A stretch of DNA of 64,000 nt, taken from contig CAYQVB010000086.1 of assembly GCA_964420925.1 (NCBI GenBank), positions 59,324 through 123,323 on the forward strand. The letters run 5' to 3'. The notes below the pieces were generated by a model that was given only the letters and a program-made list of their open reading frames with translations, had not been told where the DNA came from and did no database searches. The stretch is from JAJEAD01 sp964420925. GTDB taxonomy: Bacteria; Pseudomonadota; Gammaproteobacteria; HK1. This document shows, piece after piece, positions 53,784-63,774 of the stretch. Numbering within the stretch: the first letter of the stretch is position 1; each line of letters begins with the position of its first letter. Both the position numbers and the translations under genes were made by a program.

Positions 53784-55148
53784 ATGGCGACCGAGAATCT
53801 GCTGCAGGATCCGCACTACCGCCCGCCGATGGCGGAAGCGGTGCCGCTCGGCATCCAGCACGTGCTCGCGATGTTCGCGGGCAACATCACCGTGCCGCTT
53901 CTCGTCGCCCTGGCGGCGGGACCGCAGTACATCGCCGTCCTGGTGCAGATCGCCCTGCTCGCCGCGGGCGTCGCGACCTTGATCCAGACGGTCGGCATCG
54001 GTCCGGTCGGCTCCCGGCTTCCCGTCGTCCAGGGGACCAGCTTCGCCTACGTCGGCGTTCTGACCGCCGCCATCAAGAGCGGGGCCACCATGGCGGCGGT
54101 GTTCGGCGCCACCCTGATCGGCGGCCTCTTCCAGATGGTGCTCGGCTACTTCATCCCGCAGGTCCGGAAGTTCATCCCCGCGCTCGTGTCCGGCGTGGTG
54201 GTGATGACCATCGGTCTCACCCTGCTGCCGGTGAGCATCAAGTACTCCGCCGGGTGCGGGGCCTATCCCGCTCCCTTCTGCGAGCAGGCCGGCTTCGGAA
54301 ACGCGGCGAACTGGGGGATGGCCCTGTTCGTCATCATCATCACGTTGCTGATCCGCCGCTACGGGCGGGGGGTCTTGTCTACCGCTTCGATTTTCATCGG
54401 GCTCGTCATCGGCTATCTCGTCTCCATCCCCTTCGGGCTGGTGGACGGCAAGAAGGCGAGCGCGATCGGGGAGGCGGCATGGATAGGGCTGCCCGATACG
54501 TGGTTCGGGCTCGAGTTCACTTCCGCGGCCGCGATCAGCTTGATCGGGCTGATGGTCATCATGGCCTTCATCACCACCATCGAGACGGTGGGAGACATCT
54601 CGGGCATCACGATGGGCGGCGCCAACCGCGAGCCCACCGACCGGGAACTGAAGGGCGGCATCATGGCGGACGGACTCGGCTCCGCGATCGTCGCCCTGTT
54701 CGGAGGGCTGCCGAACACGTCCTACAGCCAGAATGTCGGCCTCGTATCCTTCACCAAGGTCATGAGCCGGCACGTGGTCACGGTGGGCGCCGTCTTCCTC
54801 ATTCTCTGCGGTCTCGTCCCCAAGCTCGCGGCGATCATCGCGGCGCTGCCGCAGCCGGTGCTCGGGGGCGCGGCGGTGGTGATGTTCGGGCTGATCGTGG
54901 CGGCCGGTCTCAAGCTGGTGGCGCAGTCCGGGCTGAACACCCGCAACATGCTGATCGCCGCCATCTCGCTCGGGCTCGGAATGGGCCTTTGGCAGGTCGA
55001 CCAGCTCGCGCGGGCTGCCGGGTTCGGCCCGCTGCCGGTGGACATCCTTCCCGCGTGGTCGGTTCCGCTCTTCCTGTCGGGAATCGTGGTCTCCGGAGTG
55101 ACCGCCGCGGTCCTCAACGCCCTGATGCCCGAGGAGATTGGAGGCTAG
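53784..55148 (+). CDS. NCS2 family nucleobase permease (xanthine/uracil type)
   Basis: A 454-residue membrane protein with about 12-14 helices. Family blocks are GIQHVLAMFAGNITVPLLVA near the N-terminus, VVQGTSFAYVGV, TIETVGDISG and PNTSYSQNVGLVSFTKVMSRHV. The QNVG pattern is typical of purine (xanthine/urate) permeases rather than UraA. GAGGAG before the ATG at 53784 fixes the start. It lies upstream of xsc, 150 bases away on the same strand. If cotranscribed, a sulfonate rather than a nucleobase cargo might be considered, but the family evidence favours nucleobases. Confidence 0.83.
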   Translation: MATENLLQDPHYRPPMAEAVPLGIQHVLAMFAGNITVPLLVALAAGPQYIAVLVQIALLAAGVATLIQTVGIGPVGSRLPVVQGTSFAYVGVLTAAIKSGATMAAVFGATLIGGLFQMVLGYFIPQVRKFIPALVSGVVVMTIGLTLLPVSIKYSAGCGAYPAPFCEQAGFGNAANWGMALFVIIITLLIRRYGRGVLSTASIFIGLVIGYLVSIPFGLVDGKKASAIGEAAWIGLPDTWFGLEFTSAAAISLIGLMVIMAFITTIETVGDISGITMGGANREPTDRELKGGIMADGLGSAIVALFGGLPNTSYSQNVGLVSFTKVMSRHVVTVGAVFLILCGLVPKLAAIIAALPQPVLGGAAVVMFGLIVAAGLKLVAQSGLNTRNMLIAAISLGLGMGLWQVDQLARAAGFGPLPVDILPAWSVPLFLSGIVVSGVTAAVLNALMPEEIGG

Positions 55149-55298
55149 ACATCGTGGATTGACCTGCCCCGGCCTCGACATGCGTGGGTCATTTTCGGAC
55201 CGGATACTGGAATCGCGTCCCGCGAAAGCCCATGCTATGGCGCTCGAGAATTCATGACGCAGTGCCGCCGCGGGAGCGGCAGAGGGAAAGACAACGCC

Positions 55299-57062
55299 AT
55301 GCAGATGACCTCTCAGGAAGCCTTCGTCGAGACCCTGCGCGTGCAGGGAGTGAAGCTCGCCTTCGGGATCGTGGGCTCCGCCTACATGCCGGGCCTGGAC
55401 GTGTTCGAACGCGCCGGGATCCGCTTCGTGGACGTGGCCCACGAGCAGGGCGCCGCCCACATGGCGGACGGCTACACGCGCGTCGGCGGCGAGATCGCGG
55501 TGTGCATCGCGCAGAACGGTCCGGGCATCACCAACTTCGTGACCGCGGTCGCCGCCGCCTACTGGAACCACACCCCGATGGTGGTGATCACGCCGGAGAC
55601 CGGCTCCAACACTCAGGGCCTCGGCGGTTTCCAGGAGACGCGCCAGCTTCCCTGCTTCGAGGAGATCACCTGCCACCAGGAGACCCTCTCCCATCCGACG
55701 CGGATCGCGGAGGCCCTGAGTCGCTGCTTTCAGCGCGCCCGCCAGCACGGTGCGCCGGTGCAGTTCAATCTCCCCAGGGACATGTTCTGCCAGGTGATCG
55801 ACACCGAGATTCCCGACCCCATCCTGCCCGGGCGCCCGATGGGCGACGAGTCGCAGGTGGATGCGGCGGCACGCCTCCTGAGCGGGGCTGCCTTCCCGGT
55901 GATCGTCGCCGGCGCCGGGGTGGTTCTGAGCGATGCGATCGGAGAGTGCGGGAAGCTCGCCGAGCGCCTCGGCGCTCCGGTCGCGAACAGCTACCTGCAC
56001 AACGACAGCTTTCCCGCCAGCCACCCGCTCGCGGTGGGGCCGCTCGGCTACCAGGGCTGGGAGCCGGCGATGCACATGGTGAAGAAGGCCGACGTGATCC
56101 TGGCGCTGGGCACTCGCCTCAACCCCTTCAGCACGCTGCCCCAGCACGACATCGAGTACTGGACCGGGCAGGCGAAGATCATCCAGGTCGACTCGAACCC
56201 CGACATGCTGGGGCTCGCGAAGCGCATCGACATCGGGATCTGCGGCGATGCCCGGGCGGTCGCCCGGCAGCTCATCGACGCCCTCGACGGGCACGCCTGC
56301 GGCGAGGGGGGCGAGGCGCGCCGGGCCGAGATCGCCACCGCCAAGTCGGCCTGGCGGCAGAAGCTCGCGGGCTGGGACCACGAGGAAGACGACCCGGGCA
56401 GCACCTGGAACGAGCGCGCCCGGCGCGACGAGCCCGAGAAGTTGGCGCCGCGCCAGGTGCTGCGGGCGATCCAGGACGGACTGCCGCCCGACGCCATGGT
56501 CTCGACCGACATCGGCAACATCTGCGCGATGGCCAACAGCTATCTCCAGTTCGAGGAGCCCCGCAGCTTCCTCGCCCCCGGCATGTTCGGCAACTGCGGC
56601 TACGCCTTTCCCGCGATCATGGGGGCGAAGCTCGCCCGTCCCGGGCGCCCGGCGGTGGCGCTCGTCGGCGACGGCGCCTTCGGCATCAGCCTGAACGAGC
56701 TGCCCACCTGCAAGCGCATGGAGATCCCGGTGAGCATCGTCGTCTTCCGCAACGGCCAGTGGGGGGCGGAGAAGAAGAACGACATCCTCTGGTTCGACGA
56801 GCGCTTCGTGGGCACCGAGCTCGGTGACGACTTCAGCTACGCCGACGTCGCAAAGGCATTCGGACTCGCGGGCGAGCGGGTCTCGTCGATGGCGGACCTG
56901 AGCGATGCGATCGCCCGCTCCTGCGCCGCCCAGGACGACGGCACCACCACCCTGGTGGAGGTGGTCGTCAACAAGGAGCTGGGCGCCCCCTTCCGCCGCG
57001 ATGCGATGCAGGACCAGCACTGCCTCCTGCCGCGCTACCAGAACCTCACCGTGACGCGGTAG
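55299..57062 (+). CDS. xsc: Sulfoacetaldehyde acetyltransferase
   Basis: A 587-residue thiamine diphosphate enzyme. It converts sulfoacetaldehyde and phosphate to acetyl phosphate and sulfite, the desulfonation step of taurine and related sulfonate breakdown. The full length matches Xsc: AFGIVGSAYMPGLDVFERAGIRF, IAQNGPGITNFVT with AYWNHTPM, ALGTRLNPFSTLPQ, STDIGNICA, and the ThDP/Mg site VGDGAFGISLNE with FRNGQWGAEKKN. FRRDAMQ near the end is an Xsc hallmark. GAGGGAAA precedes the ATG at 55299. Sulfite made here could be oxidised by the sulfite dehydrogenase at 46-47 kb. No pta gene, usual next to xsc, is in the window. Confidence 0.87.
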   Translation: MQMTSQEAFVETLRVQGVKLAFGIVGSAYMPGLDVFERAGIRFVDVAHEQGAAHMADGYTRVGGEIAVCIAQNGPGITNFVTAVAAAYWNHTPMVVITPETGSNTQGLGGFQETRQLPCFEEITCHQETLSHPTRIAEALSRCFQRARQHGAPVQFNLPRDMFCQVIDTEIPDPILPGRPMGDESQVDAAARLLSGAAFPVIVAGAGVVLSDAIGECGKLAERLGAPVANSYLHNDSFPASHPLAVGPLGYQGWEPAMHMVKKADVILALGTRLNPFSTLPQHDIEYWTGQAKIIQVDSNPDMLGLAKRIDIGICGDARAVARQLIDALDGHACGEGGEARRAEIATAKSAWRQKLAGWDHEEDDPGSTWNERARRDEPEKLAPRQVLRAIQDGLPPDAMVSTDIGNICAMANSYLQFEEPRSFLAPGMFGNCGYAFPAIMGAKLARPGRPAVALVGDGAFGISLNELPTCKRMEIPVSIVVFRNGQWGAEKKNDILWFDERFVGTELGDDFSYADVAKAFGLAGERVSSMADLSDAIARSCAAQDDGTTTLVEVVVNKELGAPFRRDAMQDQHCLLPRYQNLTVTR

Positions 57063-57154
57063 ACGGCCGAGACGGCAGGGAGGCCTCCCGCCCGCTCGTG
57101 GCGGGGCGCTTCGCGCGCCACCGGTCGCGCAGCGGCCGAACGCAAGCTCCGGGG

Positions 57155-58381
57155 CTAATGCGACGCGCGTCTCGCGCGCGTCGCCTGCCGGTAGGCGGCG
57201 AAGAGGGCGTAGAGGGCCGCCACGGTGAGCAAGGAAGCGGGAAAGCCGGGCGGGCCGAAGCGATCCATGGCCGCCCCCGCCAGGAAGGGGCCCGTAAGCC
57301 CGCCCAGACCGAAGAGCAGGGAGAACACCGCGTTGGCGGCCACCAGCTCCACGTCGCGAAAGCGTTCGCCGACGAGGGTGAGGCCCACCGTGAAGGTGGC
57401 GCCCATGGTGCCGCCCCAGACGATCACCACGGCCCACAGTGCGAGGGCGGCCGGCGACCACCAGGGGCCGGTGGCGCCGGGAAGCAGCCACGGGAAGAGC
57501 GCCATCGCCGCCGCGGTCAGCGACACGCAGCCGGTGAGCAGCCAGCCGCGGTCGACGCGGTCCGCGAGCCAGCCCGCCGGGTACTGGAAGAAGATCGCGC
57601 CCACCGCCCCCACCCAGATCACGGCATAGCCGGTGGCGCGGTACTCCGCGCCGAGCACGTCCATCGTGTAGAGGTGTGCGAAGGACTGAATGCCGCCTTC
57701 GACCACCCCGAACATGCCCGAGGAGAGCAGGACGGTGGGTGCGACGAGAAAGACCGCGAAGAGGCGGGCGAGCGGCGCGCGCGCTTCGCGGCCGACGCGA
57801 ATGCGCACGTCGATGAGGCGGGTCGGCAGCAGGAAGGCGAGCGCGACCGCGACCGCGCCGATTCCGGCGAGGAAGGGTCCGAAGGTGTTCGGGTCCATCT
57901 GCGATCCGAGGAGCGGGCCCACCGCCCACCCCGCCATGCCCGCGGTGTTGTAGATCCCGATCCAGCGTCCGCGGACCCGGTTGTCCACGATGTGGTTGAT
58001 CCAGGTGTCTCCGGCGGTGAAGAGCAGCGAGTTGCCGATGCCGAACACGAAACGGAACACGAACCACAGCGAGTAGTCCCGAACTGCCGGCAGGAGCGCG
58101 AGCATCGCGGCGACCAGGGCGAGTCCGAGGACGGTGGTGCGGAAGAAGCCGAGGCGCGGGATCAGCCAGGTCGCGGTCCCGGCCACGAAAATGATTCCTG
58201 CGAACTGGGCCGCCGCGTTCAGGCCGATTGCGGTCTCGTCGTAGCCTTCGAGACGCAGCGACTCCGACAGGATCGGCCAGGTCAGGGAGCTCGAGATGGA
58301 GACGACGGAGAGCGCCGCGACCAGGGCGAGCAGGCACCGGCGCCGTTCACGCGCGCCGAGTCCGGGATCGAGTGCCGCCAC
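57155..58381 (-). CDS. MFS transporter
   Basis: A 408-residue major facilitator superfamily protein with 12 predicted helices. Conserved features include GTATWLIPRLGFFR between helices 2 and 3, GIGNSLLFTAGDTWINHIV, and GWLADRVDRG between 8 and 9. It follows the Baeyer-Villiger monooxygenase gene by 51 bases on the same strand, so the pair is probably an operon in which the transporter moves the monooxygenase substrate or product. The substrate is not known. The ATG at 58381 gives a short arginine-rich N-terminus before helix 1. Confidence 0.8.
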   Translation of the reverse strand: MAALDPGLGARERRRCLLALVAALSVVSISSSLTWPILSESLRLEGYDETAIGLNAAAQFAGIIFVAGTATWLIPRLGFFRTTVLGLALVAAMLALLPAVRDYSLWFVFRFVFGIGNSLLFTAGDTWINHIVDNRVRGRWIGIYNTAGMAGWAVGPLLGSQMDPNTFGPFLAGIGAVAVALAFLLPTRLIDVRIRVGREARAPLARLFAVFLVAPTVLLSSGMFGVVEGGIQSFAHLYTMDVLGAEYRATGYAVIWVGAVGAIFFQYPAGWLADRVDRGWLLTGCVSLTAAAMALFPWLLPGATGPWWSPAALALWAVVIVWGGTMGATFTVGLTLVGERFRDVELVAANAVFSLLFGLGGLTGPFLAGAAMDRFGPPGFPASLLTVAALYALFAAYRQATRARRASH

Positions 58382-58432
58382 GTTTCGTTCTGGAAAGTTC
58401 CGCCGCGGCTGCCGAGGGGCAGCCGGAGCCCG

Positions 58433-60064
<1,632 letters not shown>

Positions 60065-60317
60065 GCCGCCAATCCTCATGCTGTCGCTGGCGGGCATTCT
60101 GCCATCGCCAACCGCTTACGGCACCGCCCGCACGACGTGCGCGTTTCCTTCGTGGCGAGCTCGTCCCGGCAACTCATTCGCAACCTGGACTGCTGCCGCC
60201 ATGTCGGCCCGATGTCGAATGGCCATGTGCGTTTCGTCCCGGGTCCGGGCTGCTTTGCCTGGTCTCCCGCGCTATGCTCTCGTGCATTCGAGGCCAACCC
60301 ACGAGGCGCACAGCACC

Positions 60318-60926
60318 ATGCACAAGCTCTATCGGACGGCAGGAGCGGGATCGATCGCTCCGGAGGCGATGTTTGAGGAGGCCGGCGTCGACTACGAGAA
60401 GATCGAAGTCGACCTGAGCGCAAAGTCGCCCGAGTTTCTCGCGGTGAATCCGCTCGGGCAGGTGCCCACCCTGGTGCTCGAGGACGGTGCTCTGCTGACG
60501 GAGTCGGCGGCGATGGTGCTGCACATCGGCGAGAGCTATCCGGAATCCGAACTCGTTCCTCCCGCCGGGTGCCCCGGGCGTCCGGCCTTCTGCCGCTGGC
60601 TCTTCTTCCTGAGCGCCAACGTCTACAACGCCACCCTGCGCTTCATCTACGCGGATCGCATGAGCACCGAGGAGGGCGCGGCCGAGGGGATCAAGGTGGC
60701 GGCGGCCCGGGATCTGGATGGATACTTCGACATCCTGGACAGCACTCTGGATCCCGGCCCTTACCTGCTGGGCGGACGCTACACCGGCGTGGATCCCTAC
60801 CTGTGGATGCTGACCGGTTGGCAGGAGAACCAGGATGCCCTGTTCGCGCGCTGTCCCCGCATCAGAGACCACCACGAGCGGGTGGGCGCGCGGCCCGCGA
60901 TGGCGCGGGTTGCGGCCACGAACTGA
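60318..60926 (+). CDS. Glutathione S-transferase family protein
   Basis: A 202-residue cytosolic GST. The thioredoxin-like domain has KLYRTAGAGSIAPEAMFEEAG (Ser12 as a possible catalytic serine), VNPLGQVPTLVLEDGALLTESAAM with the cis-Pro and glutathione-binding ES. The C-terminal helical domain has YLLGGRYTGVDPYLWM. It is smaller than, and not close to, the DcmA-like GST at 26.4 kb. The ATG at 60318 is chosen as the first in-frame start that gives the usual beta-1 strand. The substrate is unknown. Confidence 0.83.
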   Translation: MHKLYRTAGAGSIAPEAMFEEAGVDYEKIEVDLSAKSPEFLAVNPLGQVPTLVLEDGALLTESAAMVLHIGESYPESELVPPAGCPGRPAFCRWLFFLSANVYNATLRFIYADRMSTEEGAAEGIKVAAARDLDGYFDILDSTLDPGPYLLGGRYTGVDPYLWMLTGWQENQDALFARCPRIRDHHERVGARPAMARVAATN

Positions 60927-60964
60927 GGCGGAGCCGCGGGGCTCGCCCATCCGTGATCGGTAAG

Positions 60965-60998
60965 CCGGTGGATTCCCGCGTAAGCGGGAATCCACCGG
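60965..60998. repeat. Palindromic repeat element, copy 4
   Basis: A perfect 15-base stem, CCGGTGGATTCCCGC (60965-60979) with its complement (60984-60998), and a GTAA loop. It lies between convergent genes (GST on plus, luciferase-like on minus), where it could also work as a terminator. Same family as the copies at 20864, 22982 and 46034. Confidence 0.85.
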
Positions 60999-61164
60999 TT
61001 GGAGTCGTGGCTTCGAAGGACGAACGAACGGGCATCTTCGTGCAGTTGCGTCGTCTCTCGCCTTGTCCGAATCCCAATACGGGCTCGACAGGGGCGCCCG
61101 GATGACCGCTACGGAGGGGTTCGGCGCTGCGCCGGAACCCCCGGGACCGGTGTGATCCGAGGCG

Positions 61165-62259
61165 CTACTCCGCCGCGTGCGCGACGCCCGCTGCCGCGGG
61201 CCCGATGCGGTCGAGCCCGCCGAAGTGGGCGGCGACCTGGGGCAGGACCTCTCCCGCAAAGCGCTCGATGGAGCGCATCACCCGGCGGCCCGACAGGCCG
61301 CCCATGGCCATGAAGCAGCTCAGGTGCGTGGGCCGCAGGCCTTCCGCCTGCTCGATCATCCTCTCCGCCACCTCGTTCGCACTGCCGATGTAGGTGGTCG
61401 CCAGGATGTCTTCGATCGTGGGCTCACCCTCCATCGGCTGCTCCCGGAGCCACGCGCCGTCGAGCTCGACGTAACCGCCACGCATCGCGGCCACGATGCG
61501 CCGGATGAAGCGCATGTGGTCCGCCGCATCGCGCGCCTCCTCGGGGCGATCGGTGATGTGGATGTACTGCTGGATGGCGAAGGGCATGCGGCTGGGATCC
61601 TTTCCGGCCGCGCGGTAGGCGGCCTCCACGATGGCGCGGTTGTCGACCACGACCTGCATCGGCATGCCGCCCGCGCTGTTGAGCGCGATGTAGCCGCTTC
61701 GCGCCATGCGTTGCTGGGTCTCGGCATCGCGCAGCAGGCCGGCGACGAAGATCTCCGGCATCGACTGGAGAGGCCGCACGCTGCACCAGGTCTCCGGAAT
61801 CTTCAGGTAGCGGCCCTCGTAGGCAACCGAGTCGTTCCGGAAGAACTGCTCGATCACGTCGAGGGATTCGAGGAAGTGGTCGCGCGATTCGTCGAGCTCG
61901 AGGCCGAACTTGCGGAACTCGTAGCGCTGGTAGCCGCTGCCGAGTCCGAGCACCAGGCGGCCCTCGCTCAACTGATCGAGCACCGCGATGTCCTCGAGCA
62001 TGCGCAGCGGCTCGTAGAAGGGGGTCACGACCACCGCAGTGCCGAGCTTGATGCGGGAGGTCTGTCCGGCCATCCAGGTCGCCATGGTGAGCGGCGAGGG
62101 GCTCAGGCAGTAGTTGGAGAAGTGGTGCTCGGTGAACCAGGCAGTGTCGAAGCCCGTGTCCTCCGCGAGACGTACCTGATCCCTCATCTCCTGGTAGATC
62201 TCGCGTGACGCCTTGGCGGGATCTCGCTTCGTCAGGAGGTTGAACAATCCAATCTGCAT
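61165..62259 (-). CDS. Luciferase-like (LLM class) flavin-dependent monooxygenase
   Basis: A 364-residue TIM-barrel protein of the bacterial luciferase superfamily. MQIGLFNLL begins at strand 1. AEDTGFDTAWFTEHHFSNYCLSP contains the WxTEHH flavin motif, GTAVVVTPFYEPLRMLEDIAVLDQLSEGRLVLGLGSGYQRYEF the phosphate-binding segment. It is expected to use FMNH2 or reduced F420. The ATG at 62259 begins at the expected first strand. No reductase gene is adjacent. The substrate is unknown. Confidence 0.85.
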   Translation of the reverse strand: MQIGLFNLLTKRDPAKASREIYQEMRDQVRLAEDTGFDTAWFTEHHFSNYCLSPSPLTMATWMAGQTSRIKLGTAVVVTPFYEPLRMLEDIAVLDQLSEGRLVLGLGSGYQRYEFRKFGLELDESRDHFLESLDVIEQFFRNDSVAYEGRYLKIPETWCSVRPLQSMPEIFVAGLLRDAETQQRMARSGYIALNSAGGMPMQVVVDNRAIVEAAYRAAGKDPSRMPFAIQQYIHITDRPEEARDAADHMRFIRRIVAAMRGGYVELDGAWLREQPMEGEPTIEDILATTYIGSANEVAERMIEQAEGLRPTHLSCFMAMGGLSGRRVMRSIERFAGEVLPQVAAHFGGLDRIGPAAAGVAHAAE

Positions 62260-62639
62260 GGTTCGTCTCGCTCGAACGGCCGGGGCGTCCCGGGGAGCGG
62301 TGATTCTCTCACCCCGCCGCGACCGGGAGAAGCGCCGTCTCCAGCCCCTTCGGTGGGCTGAGGCATCGAAACATCTCCGGCAGACGGCGGCGGGTTGAAG
62401 AGCCTTGAGCTACCCGGTGTCCACGGGATCCCGTCAACCCGAACGGGCCTCGACATCAGAGTCACGAATTCGTCCGCCGTTTCGTAGCGTAACGGATCTG
62501 GAAGGCGCTCCATACGATGAACAAGCCCGCTTTCTCACCGGGGGAGGGCAACGGTCCGTGAACGGCGCCGTGCGGCTGCCGTCCCATCGTCGGTCCGCCC
62601 ATCGGCCTCGCGGTACCCGGTCCGCGTGGCAAACATCCG
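62260..62639. other. Intergenic region, 380 bases, no gene recognised
   Basis: Divergent spacer between the luciferase-like gene and the hicBA pair. Only short frames are present, without motifs. The right end gives way to the AT-rich hicBA promoter. Confidence 0.45.
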
Positions 62640-62668
62640 TTGACGAGTCGACAATAGACTTGTAATAC
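62640..62668 (+). promoter_or_regulatory. Sigma-70 promoter of the hicBA operon
   Basis: TTGACG (62640-62645), a 17-base spacer, and TAATAC (62663-62668), in an AT-rich stretch that stands out from the GC-rich DNA. It lies 35 bases before the HicB start codon. The direct repeat ACTTGTAA overlaps the -10 region (62658-62665) and recurs at 62687-62694, a possible operator for autoregulation by HicB. Confidence 0.75.
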
Positions 62669-62702
62669 TGGAAATAATGAATACACACTTGTAAATCTTC
62701 GC

Positions 62703-63248
62703 ATGAAGATTCACGAAGAGATCCTGGCCGCGGCACGCAGGCTGTGTGCGGCCCGCCAGAGCTGGACGTTCACTCCGGTCGAGGTCGTGCAGGCGCTCCC
62801 TCACCTGAACCCCCGCTCGGTGAGGACTCACGTGGTGAGCCGCTGCTGTGCCAACGCACCGAGCCACCATGCCCATCGATGGCCGTACTTCGAGCGCCTG
62901 CAGCGGGGCGTGTACGAGATTCGGAAGGACTACCGCGAGTTTCGTGCCCGCAGCTCGGGTACACATGCCTCGTGGCTCCAGGTCGCGGAGGCCGGCCTCG
63001 CCTATGGACCCGGTGCCGTCTCCGCCCGCCCGGCCATCCACGCTTTCGTAATCGAAAGCGAAGGGCAATACGTCGTCGAATGCCTCGAAGTTGCTGTGGT
63101 CACTCAGGCCGCTTCGCTGGATGAAGCCCTCGGCAATCTCCGCGAGGCGCTGGATCTGTACCTGAGCGGCGAGGACCCCGCGGTGCTGGGTTTGATTCCC
63201 GAGCCCCGGCTGGTCGTCACTTTCGAGACCTGGGCGCGCTTGCCCTGA
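62703..63248 (+). CDS. hicB: HicB-type antitoxin with N-terminal winged-helix extension
   Basis: A 181-residue protein. Residues 1-85 are a separate domain (FTPVEVVQALPHLNPRSVRTHVVSRCCANAPSHH, YFERLQRGVYEIRK) that looks like the winged-helix DUF7669-type module. Residues 105-180 are a HicB fold (AIHAFVIESEGQYVVECLEVAVVTQAASLDEALGNLREALDLYL). Typical HicB is 80-140 residues, with its DNA-binding part at the C-terminus; here the extra domain is at the front. The stop overlaps the HicA start (ATGA). It would neutralise HicA and repress the operon. Confidence 0.78.
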   Translation: MKIHEEILAAARRLCAARQSWTFTPVEVVQALPHLNPRSVRTHVVSRCCANAPSHHAHRWPYFERLQRGVYEIRKDYREFRARSSGTHASWLQVAEAGLAYGPGAVSARPAIHAFVIESEGQYVVECLEVAVVTQAASLDEALGNLREALDLYLSGEDPAVLGLIPEPRLVVTFETWARLP

Positions 63249-63511
63249 TGCTGCGTCTCAGGCAGCTCGGGGCTCGCGACATCGTTCGCGCGCTGGCGGG
63301 ATTCGGATTCGAGGTGGCGTCGATACGAGGCCGACACGCCAAGCTGGTGCGGGTCCGGTCCCTGGGTCAACGGGAGATACTCATCGTTCCCCTGCACCGC
63401 AAGTTGAGCGCGGCCACCGTGCATGCGATCTACCGCCAGGCGAGCCGGTACGCTCCGGAAGAGGACCTGCGCTCGGTCTTCTTCACCGAAGAGCAGCCGA
63501 CCGGAGACTGA
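63248..63511 (+). CDS. hicA: HicA-type mRNA interferase toxin
   Basis: An 87-residue protein with the dsRNA-binding-like HicA fold. IVRALAGFGFEVASIRGRHAKLVR carries the catalytic histidine (H30) in the GSH/GRH motif, and ILIVPLHRKLSAATVHAIYRQA is the family's second half. It cleaves mRNA when not bound by HicB. Its ATG overlaps the HicB stop, so antitoxin is made first. The order hicB-hicA is the reverse of the E. coli K-12 locus but common elsewhere. Confidence 0.82.
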   Translation: MLRLRQLGARDIVRALAGFGFEVASIRGRHAKLVRVRSLGQREILIVPLHRKLSAATVHAIYRQASRYAPEEDLRSVFFTEEQPTGD

Positions 63512-63774
63512 AGGCGCCGGGGAGCCGTGAACCACGTCCCCGATCTGGCGCCGCGGTCCCGCCACGAGAACATTGCGACCTGCAACAATCCGAGCCTTCC
63601 CCTCGCACCGGGGTTGATCGAGGCCATCGCCGAGTTCTTTCATCGGGCGACCCGCCGAGCCGAGTTCGGAACGTGAGGTGAGGTACTTCCGCGGGCGCAC
63701 ACGCGTCCGTATCGACGCCCATGGCCACGTTCCGGACTGCTGGAACTCCCGATGGCAGCCGGCCCGGTTGGCAG

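Noticed and set aside
53670..58337. A 1555-codon open frame on the minus strand
   Set aside because: It is antisense to the NCS2 permease and xsc and in the wrong frame for the MFS gene. Composition is typical of an out-of-frame shadow.
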